This document shows positions 24,289-29,198 of a stretch of DNA of 29,198 nt, piece by piece. The notes beneath the pieces were generated by a model that was not told the DNA's origin, made no database searches, and saw only the letters and a list, made by a program, of their open reading frames with translations. A program made the translations under genes and the position numbers. Source of the DNA: JADGHX01 sp040255575 (lineage in GTDB: Bacteria; Pseudomonadota; Gammaproteobacteria; Steroidobacterales; Steroidobacteraceae); assembly GCA_040255575.1 (NCBI GenBank), contig JBDZVF010000019.1:1-29198 (forward strand), read 5' to 3'. Numbering within the stretch: the first letter of the stretch is position 1; each line of letters begins with the position of its first letter.

Positions 24289-24607
24289 GGGCCTGTAGCA
24301 CAGCGGTTAGTGCAGGGGACTCATCGAAAACGGTGCCTTCGCGCGGTAACGCGTGATGTGAACGGGAAGAATTCAGGGGACCCTTCGGGCGATGTGCCCA
24401 TGGCAACCCTGAGCCGAGCCGGCGGTGCACCGCCGGAAGGTGCAGAGACTACCTGAGGGCTACAGTGCCCTTGATAACAGGCTCGAGCCTCCCGCACCCT
24501 CCCGTGATCGAGCGATCACGCGGGTGATGAGATAGTCCACTCCCGGTGGAAACATCGGGGCAGAGTGAATCCCTTGGTCCTGGGTTCGAATCCCAGCGGG
24601 CCCACCA
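24289..24607 (+). tRNA. tRNA-Ile2 (CAU), interrupted by a group I intron
   Basis: Exon 1 is 24289-24324 and exon 2 is 24568-24607, 76 nt in all with CCA encoded. Acceptor GGGCCTG pairs with CGGGCCC (one U-G), then A73-CCA. D stem GCAC/GTGC has loop agcggtta. Anticodon stem GGGGA/TCCCT holds loop CTCATAA, so the anticodon is CAU. T arm is CTGGG-TTCGAAT-CCCAG. C4-G69 and C5-G68 and the Ile2-like body fit the lysidine-modified tRNA-Ile (TilS target) better than elongator tRNA-Met, whose 4-69/5-68 pairs differ in E. coli; tRNA-Met is the alternative. The intron splits it between U36 and A37. The 3' end lies 3 bp from the stop of the convergent GntR gene, so there is little room for a terminator. 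AUA decoding would depend on splicing if this is the only copy. Confidence 0.95.
24325..24567 (+). ncRNA. Self-splicing group I intron (IC3-like) in the anticodon loop, no ORF
   Basis: The intron is 243 nt. P1: exon C24322-A-U24324 and intron C24325-G pair with C24331-G24332-G-U-G24335 over an AAAA loop, with the splice-site U24324-G24333 wobble; the guide GUG is the same as in Azoarcus. P2: 24339-24345/24350-24356 with GUAA loop. P4/P5-like stems: 24373-24378/24407-24412 and gggc/gccc 24387-24399. P6: palindrome 24419-24436. P7: GACTA 24447-24451 with TAGTC 24533-24537, inside the typical texts CAGAGACTA and AGATAGTCC. P8: 24504-24509/24514-24519. P9: 24542-24548/24553-24559 with GAAA loop. 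The last base G24567 serves as omega-G. P3 was not resolved by hand. GNRA loops on P2 and P9 fit IC3 docking. There is no homing endonuclease frame. Confidence 0.93.
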
Positions 24608-24610
24608 AGA

Positions 24611-25303
24611 TCAGAAGACGTCGGATATCCGCGTGAAGATCTGCCGCACCAGCCCCGTCGAGGCCGCCACATCCTGCGCGCGAATCTTCTCGAGCAGCTG
24701 TTCGTGCAGGTCGATGAGCGCGATGAAGCCGCCGCCCTTGCGCGCGAGGCGCTCGACGGCGATGCGTCCGCGCACGTCCCAGTGCAGGGAATCCCAAACA
24801 TCGAGGAACGTGCGATTGTCGCTGGCGACGATCAGATGGCGGTGCAGCCGCAGCGCCTCCACGATGTATGTCTCGACATCGCTGTCCTTCACGGCCGCCT
24901 TCATGAGCCGCAGGCAGTTCTCCATCGCGGCCAGCACTTCGGGCGAGCAGGGGTTGGCGAGCTCGACCGCCCGCACCTCCAGAGTCGCCCGCAGCTCGTA
25001 GGATTCGCGCATTTCCCGCGAATCCGCGCCGCGCACGCGGGTGCCGCGATAACGCTCGCTCGTGACCAGGCCGGAGCCTTCGAGCTCGCGCAGGGCTTCG
25101 CGGATCGGCGCCTGGCTCACGTTGAACTCGCGCGCCAGGCTCAGCTCCTTCAGCTGCATGCCCGCGGGATAAGTGCCATCGAGAATCCGCGCGACCAGCA
25201 CGTCTCGAATATGGTCGCGCATGCAGACGCGCTTCACGGACGGCGCGCCCGCCGTCTTCGACGTCTTTTTCAGGTCTTCAATCAACGCATTCACCGTCGT
25301 CAT
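24611..25303 (-). CDS. GntR family transcriptional regulator, FCD (FadR-type) subgroup
   Basis: From ATG 25303 the product is 230 aa. An N-terminal winged helix-turn-helix (about residues 26-95: MRDHIRDVLVARILDGTYPAG, LSLAREFNVSQAPIREALRELEGSGLV) precedes an all-helical FCD ligand domain (about 100-225) with ESYELRATLEVRAVELA, LHRHLIVASDNRTFLDVWD and ALIDLHEQLLEKI, whose His/Asp residues are typical metal or acid contacts. Its ATG overlaps the stop of the outer-membrane factor as ATGA (25300-25303), so it is translated from the pump transcript, which suggests it regulates the pump or a linked catabolic set; the ligand is unknown. A longer frame up to 25336 is not needed. Its stop is 3 bp from the tRNA CCA end. 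Confidence 0.93.
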   Translation of the reverse strand: MTTVNALIEDLKKTSKTAGAPSVKRVCMRDHIRDVLVARILDGTYPAGMQLKELSLAREFNVSQAPIREALRELEGSGLVTSERYRGTRVRGADSREMRESYELRATLEVRAVELANPCSPEVLAAMENCLRLMKAAVKDSDVETYIVEALRLHRHLIVASDNRTFLDVWDSLHWDVRGRIAVERLARKGGGFIALIDLHEQLLEKIRAQDVAASTGLVRQIFTRISDVF

Positions 25304-26730
25304 AGCGTCGGATGGTCGAGCTCTTCCCGGCTCCACCCGCCCCCCAATGCTCGCACGAGCCCGACCGCCGCATTCAAGCGGCGAACCCGCGCCTCCAGCG
25401 CAGAACGCTGGGCCTCAAGGGCGGCGGTTTGTGTACTGGTGACCTCCAGATAGTCCGCCACGCCCGAGGCGTATCGTCGGTCGGCATGATACGCGGAACG
25501 CTGCGCCGAGGCTGCAGCCGCCTCGTCCGCGGCCAGCTCGTCCGCAAGGTGACGGAGCGCGGCGAGGTTATCTTCCACTTCCTGGTACGCGACGAGCGCG
25601 GCCTTCCGGTAGTTCGCGACAGCTTCGTCGTAGGCCCCGCGCGCCTGCTTGTTCAGCGCGTACCGCCCGCCCACATCGACCAGAGGCAGGGCCGCCGCCG
25701 GCCCCGCAGCCCAGAACTTGCTCGGGGCGTCGAACCAGGTGGCGTGCCGCGCGCTCTCGTAGCCCCCCGGGCCATCGAGCGTGAACACCGGGAACCATGC
25801 GGCGCGCGCAACGCCGATCTCGGCGTTCGCCGCGGCGACGGCACGCTCGGCGCTCGCGACGTCGGGCCGGCGAAGCAGTAGCGATGAGGGCAGCCCGATG
25901 TCGATCGGGGGCGGGTTGCTTGCGAGCGCAGCCGGCTCGAGCGTGAACCGCGAGGGGGCCTGGCCCAGCAGCACCGCAATGGCGTGCTCCAGCTGAGCGC
26001 GCTGCAAGCGAACGCCGGCCAGCTGCGCGCGCGCGTTCTGGCGTTGAGTTTCGGCCTGGTCCACGTCGGTGGCTGCGGCGATCCCGCCGTCGTAGCGATT
26101 CTTTGTGAGCTCGTAGGCGCGATCGAACGCTCTCACGGTGTCTTCGAGCAGCTGAACGTTCGCGTCGGCGCCACGTAACGAGAAGTAGTCCGTCGCCAGC
26201 TCCGCGCGCAGCGCAAGGTCCACCGCCGCGAGATCGGCGGCGCTCGCCTGGGCGCGATTGCCCGCAGCGGCTGCGGCATTTCGCAGGCGGCCGAAGAGGT
26301 CGATCTCCCATGCGAAGTCGAGGCTCGCGAGGAAATCGTTGCCCGTCGCGATCCCGGCCGAGGCCGGAGCGTTACCGGAAGTGCGGCCGCGCGTCGCCGA
26401 GACATTCGCGTTGATGGCGGGGAAGAGGTTCGAGCGGGCGCCGATCGACAGGGCGCGGGCCTGATCGAATCGCGCGATGGCGGCGCGCAGATCCTGGCTG
26501 CCGTCGCGGAGCTGGGATTGAAGCTCGTCCAGCTTCGGGTCGCCAAAGGCCTTCCACCACTCACCGCGAGACTGGGTATCCGCCGGCGTTGCCTGCGCCC
26601 ATTCGCCGGCTTCCTTGTAGGTGGTGACGTCCTCGGTCTGCGGCACTTCGTATTTCGGCGCGAGGGAGCAGCCGCTCAGCACCGAGGCCGCGAACAAGGA
26701 AAGCAGCGAGCCCTCGATCCAGACCTTCAT
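25300..26730 (-). CDS. Outer-membrane efflux factor, NodT family lipoprotein
   Basis: The 476-aa product has a lipobox (SLFAASVLSGCS, Cys21) and the start of mature NodT proteins (LAPKYEVPQ). Two repeated OEP units follow: GDPKLDELQSQLRDGSQDLRAAIARFDQARA with NLFPAINANVSATRG, and later SLLLRRPDVASAERAVAAANAEIGVARAAWFPVFTL. It forms the TolC-like trimeric channel that joins the RND pump to the outside. Its ATG overlaps the membrane-fusion protein stop as ATGA (26727-26730), and its own stop overlaps the GntR start, so translation is coupled both ways. Confidence 0.95.
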   Translation of the reverse strand: MKVWIEGSLLSLFAASVLSGCSLAPKYEVPQTEDVTTYKEAGEWAQATPADTQSRGEWWKAFGDPKLDELQSQLRDGSQDLRAAIARFDQARALSIGARSNLFPAINANVSATRGRTSGNAPASAGIATGNDFLASLDFAWEIDLFGRLRNAAAAAGNRAQASAADLAAVDLALRAELATDYFSLRGADANVQLLEDTVRAFDRAYELTKNRYDGGIAAATDVDQAETQRQNARAQLAGVRLQRAQLEHAIAVLLGQAPSRFTLEPAALASNPPPIDIGLPSSLLLRRPDVASAERAVAAANAEIGVARAAWFPVFTLDGPGGYESARHATWFDAPSKFWAAGPAAALPLVDVGGRYALNKQARGAYDEAVANYRKAALVAYQEVEDNLAALRHLADELAADEAAAASAQRSAYHADRRYASGVADYLEVTSTQTAALEAQRSALEARVRRLNAAVGLVRALGGGWSREELDHPTL

Positions 26731-27941
26731 GACTTCGCCACCTTCGCAGCCGAGCCATCCACGCCGGTGGGCTGCGACACGCGCACTTCCGCCTTGTCCG
26801 TCAGTGAATCGGGCGGGCTCAGGATCACGTTGTCATCGGCCGTCAGGCCATGAACGATCTCGATGTCACTGCCGTAGTCCCGCCCGATCGTCACGGGCTT
26901 CAGGACCACGTGGCCCGATGCATCCACCGTGGCCACCTGTAACCCGTCGCCCCGGAACAGCAGCACGTTCGCCGGAAGCTTGAACGCCGTGCTCGCGCTC
27001 GCCGGCAACTTGAAGCTCACCTCGGCATACGCGCCGGGCAGCAACTCGTTCTTCGCGTTGTCCACGATCAGTTGCGCGAGCAACGTGCGGGACGCATCCA
27101 GAGCGCTGGACGCATCCAGAGCGCTGGAGGTGCGCTCGAGCTTCGCTTTGTAGACGAAGCCCGGGCGGTCCGGAAACTGCACTTCCGCCACGAGGTTTGG
27201 CTCCATCGCTGCTGCGTAGGCCTGCGGAACGTGCACATAGAGCCGCAGCTGGTGCACATCCGCTATCCGGAAGAGCTCCGGTCCTGCGCCGCCTCCCGCA
27301 TTGATGAGCTGACCCACGTCCGTATTGCGCGCGGTCACGATGCCATCGAACGGCGCGACGATCTTCTTGAATCCCGAGAGCTCACGCAGCCGTTGCACAT
27401 TGGCCTGCGCCGCCTGCACTTTGGCCTGGGCCGTTTCGGCAAGGCTGATCTTCTCGTCCGCTTCCTGCTTGGAAACGGAATCGGTCTGCTGAAGACCGCG
27501 CCAGCGATCGGCGGTGATCCTGGCGATTTGATACGACGCTTGCGCATCGAGCAGATCCGCCTCCGCCTGGCGCAGCTGCTGGTCGACTTCAGGTGCATCG
27601 ATTTCGGCGAGCAGCTGGCCAGCCTTCACCGCCGTGCCGATGTCGACGAGCCAGCGCTTGAGATAGCCACTCGTGCGGGCGTAGATCGGCGCATCCGTGT
27701 TCGCCTGCACGTTGCCCGGCAAGGACAGCTCGGCCTCACCACCTTGCGACACGGGCTTCGTGGTCGCCACGGTAATGAGCGCGTTCGACTCGGTGCTCGT
27801 CTTCAGCTCCGCCTCGGCGCGCTGCGAGGCCAGGATGCCCCACGCGACTACGCCAATAGCGACCACGCCGGCGACTGCGCCGATCTTCGCGATGCCCAGC
27901 GATTTTGCGGCGGGGGTTTGGGTCACATGCGTCTGGTTCAT
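26727..27941 (-). CDS. RND efflux periplasmic adaptor (membrane fusion protein)
   Basis: The 404-aa product has an N-terminal anchor or signal helix (IAKIGAVAGVVAIGVVAWGI, about residues 18-37), a lipoyl half (APIYARTSGYLKRWLVDIGTAVKAGQLLAEI, ~84-114), an alpha-helical hairpin (QLRQAEADLLDAQASYQIAR ... AQAKVQAAQANVQRLRELSG) and the second lipoyl half (KKIVAPFDGIVTARNTDVGQLI). Beta-barrel and membrane-proximal domains follow, to DSLTDKAEVRV. It links the RND permease to the outer-membrane channel in the periplasm. It contains an 18-bp in-frame duplication (27091-27126) that repeats SALDAS. The ATG is 1 bp after the permease stop. Confidence 0.95.
   Translation of the reverse strand: MNQTHVTQTPAAKSLGIAKIGAVAGVVAIGVVAWGILASQRAEAELKTSTESNALITVATTKPVSQGGEAELSLPGNVQANTDAPIYARTSGYLKRWLVDIGTAVKAGQLLAEIDAPEVDQQLRQAEADLLDAQASYQIARITADRWRGLQQTDSVSKQEADEKISLAETAQAKVQAAQANVQRLRELSGFKKIVAPFDGIVTARNTDVGQLINAGGGAGPELFRIADVHQLRLYVHVPQAYAAAMEPNLVAEVQFPDRPGFVYKAKLERTSSALDASSALDASRTLLAQLIVDNAKNELLPGAYAEVSFKLPASASTAFKLPANVLLFRGDGLQVATVDASGHVVLKPVTIGRDYGSDIEIVHGLTADDNVILSPPDSLTDKAEVRVSQPTGVDGSAAKVAKS
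27091..27126 (+). repeat. 18-bp in-frame tandem duplication in the adaptor gene
   Basis: gacgcatccagagcgctg is perfectly repeated (27091-27108 and 27109-27126). In the minus-strand protein it gives SALDASSALDASRT, a six-residue duplication in the beta-barrel region. The frame is kept. Confidence 0.95.
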
Positions 27942-27942
27942 A

Positions 27943-29198
27943 TCAGGTTTCCGTTGAAGGTCTTTCAGTCCGCGTTGTGCTCACCAGGCTCGCCTTCCTG
28001 TGGCGGCCATGAATGGCTGCGAACACGGCGGGCACGAAGAACAACGTGGCGACGGTGGCAAACAGCAGGCCGCCGATGACGGCGCGACCCAGCGGCGCGT
28101 TCTGCTCGCCGCCTTCGCCCAGCCCAAGGGCCATCGGCAACATGCCGATGATCATGGCCAGCGCGGTCATCAAGACCGGACGGAAGCGAGTGAATCCCGC
28201 CTCGGTCGCGGCCTGCTGAGCGGTCGCACCTTCTGCCATTCGCTCGCGCGCGAAGCTCACCATGAGGATGCTGTTCGCCGTAGCGACACCCATGCACATG
28301 ATGGCGCCCGTGAGGGCCGGCACGCTGAGCGTGGTGCCGGTGACGAGGAGCATCCAGGCGATGCCCGCGATCGCAGCCGGCAGTGCGGTAATGATGATGA
28401 AAGGGTCCAGCCAGGACTGGAAATTGATGACGATGAGCAGGTACACGAGCAGGATCGCGCCCGCGAGGCCCACGAAAAGACCGGTGTACGACGCTTCCAT
28501 CGTCTGCATCTGGCCGCGCGCGACGATGCGCGTGCCCTTCGGCAACTTGCCTTCGTAGCTCGCGATGGTCTTGTTGATCTCTTTGGCGACGGCGCCGAGG
28601 TCGCGGCCTTGCACGGCTCCGAAGACATCGATCACCGGTTGTGCGTCGTAGTGGGAGACGATGCTCGCACCGAATCCGCGCTGGATGCTGGCAAGGCCAC
28701 TGAGCAGCTGCGTCCTGTTGCCGGAGTTGATCGGCACGTTCTGCAGGTCCGCCAGTGAATCCATGCGGTATTGAGGAGTCTGCGCGACGATCGGGTATTG
28801 CACGCCCGTTTCGGGGTTCAGCCAGAACGTCGGCGAGATCTGCCCACTGCCGGAGAGCGTCAGCAGCAGGTTGTTCGCCACATCCTTCTGGCTGAACCCG
28901 AGCTCCTGCGCGCGGCTGCGGTCGGTGACGACGCGCAGCTCCGGCTGATTGAAGGTCTGCTGGATGCGCAGATCCACGAGCCCCGGCACGTGGCGCAGCT
29001 CTTCCAGCATCTCGTTCGCGAGGTCGCGGTTCTTCGGGCTCGCGCCGACGATCTGGATGTCGATGGGCGAGGGCAGGCCGAAGTTGAGAATCTGGCTGAC
29101 AATGTCCGCCGGCAGGAACGCGAACGCAGTGCCCGGGAACTGCTGCGGCAACACTTCGCGCATGCGCTTGATGTAGTCCGCGGTCGGCGCGTGATCCT
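27943..29198 (-). CDS. RND efflux permease, C-terminal part (cut by window)
   Basis: The frame is open past the first internal Met (29163) to the window edge, so only the last ~417 residues are seen. They hold the second porter region (PSPIDIQIVGASPKNRDLANEM, QELGFSQKDVANNLL), then the second half of the membrane domain with about six helices (LVYLLIVINFQSWLDPFIII, VPALTGAIMCMGVATANSILM, FRPVLMTALAMIIGMLPMAL) and the family end GRAVIGGLLFATVATLFFVPAVFA. The GEGGEQNAPLGR loop is typical of RND permeases. The proton-relay Asp pair in TM4 lies outside the window. It heads the operon permease-adaptor-channel-GntR. Heavy-metal or drug specificity cannot be called. Confidence 0.93.
   Translation of the reverse strand, partial: DHAPTADYIKRMREVLPQQFPGTAFAFLPADIVSQILNFGLPSPIDIQIVGASPKNRDLANEMLEELRHVPGLVDLRIQQTFNQPELRVVTDRSRAQELGFSQKDVANNLLLTLSGSGQISPTFWLNPETGVQYPIVAQTPQYRMDSLADLQNVPINSGNRTQLLSGLASIQRGFGASIVSHYDAQPVIDVFGAVQGRDLGAVAKEINKTIASYEGKLPKGTRIVARGQMQTMEASYTGLFVGLAGAILLVYLLIVINFQSWLDPFIIITALPAAIAGIAWMLLVTGTTLSVPALTGAIMCMGVATANSILMVSFARERMAEGATAQQAATEAGFTRFRPVLMTALAMIIGMLPMALGLGEGGEQNAPLGRAVIGGLLFATVATLFFVPAVFAAIHGRHRKASLVSTTRTERPSTET

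Noticed and set aside
24113..24430. A minus-strand frame across the tRNA and intron 5' part, and plus/minus frames 24460-24801
   Set aside because: They run through RNA structure and show no protein family. The intron carries no homing endonuclease.
24289..24607. Elongator tRNA-Met reading of the CAU anticodon
   Set aside because: Kept as an alternative only: C4-G69 and C5-G68, the D-loop and the Ile2-like body favour the lysidine tRNA. Initiator tRNA is excluded by the paired 1-72 end and the lack of the three G-C anticodon-stem signature (GGG/CCC at 29-31/39-41).

Overview
The window is about 65% GC and gene-dense. The genes point to a Gram-negative proteobacterium, most likely a gammaproteobacterium of the Xanthomonadales/Nevskiales/Steroidobacter type. 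The reasons are two lipoproteins with lipoboxes, a tripartite RND efflux operon with a NodT-type outer-membrane factor, HrpB, YgiQ and YpfJ homologues, and a beta-class GST. This placement is an inference from gene content; no 16S rRNA gene is present.

Layout. Positions 1-2475 hold a reverse-transsulfuration pair, cystathionine beta-synthase (5' end cut off by the window) and cystathionine gamma-lyase. A 17-bp tandem array starts inside the last codons of the lyase. An unknown protein follows (2824-3423). On the minus strand, downstream of a flavin amine oxidase (3940-5262), lie a small ORF with a strong ribosome binding site and an acidic reading frame that appears broken by a 14-bp tandem duplication. 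Next on the plus strand come a DOMON-like protein, a DUF1343/NamZ muramidase, an exported S9 peptidase, a YgiQ radical SAM protein, an NfeD-slipin-DUF423 cluster joined by ATGA overlaps, and an M13 lipoprotein metallopeptidase. YpfJ (minus) and HrpB (plus) diverge from each other. They are followed by an MFS exporter, a 37-aa membrane peptide, a BON-domain lipoprotein, a GST (minus), a Uma2-family nuclease and a medium-chain reductase with an apparent signal peptide (minus).

The most notable element is at 24289-24607. It is a tRNA gene with anticodon CAU, most likely tRNA-Ile2 (lysidine type), split after U36 by a 243-nt group I intron with no ORF. P1, P2 (GUAA loop), P6, P7, P8 and P9 (GAAA loop) can all be drawn by hand. 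The site and the CAU/GUG splice-site pairing are the same as in the classical Azoarcus tRNA-Ile intron.

The right end, on the minus strand, is an operon for an RND permease (cut by the window), a membrane-fusion protein, an outer-membrane factor and a GntR/FCD regulator. The genes are 1 bp apart or overlap as ATGA, so the regulator is made together with the pump. A second theme is four short tandem duplications (14, 16, 17 and 18 bp) in or at the ends of genes. By reading alone, at least two of them change a reading frame or a stop.
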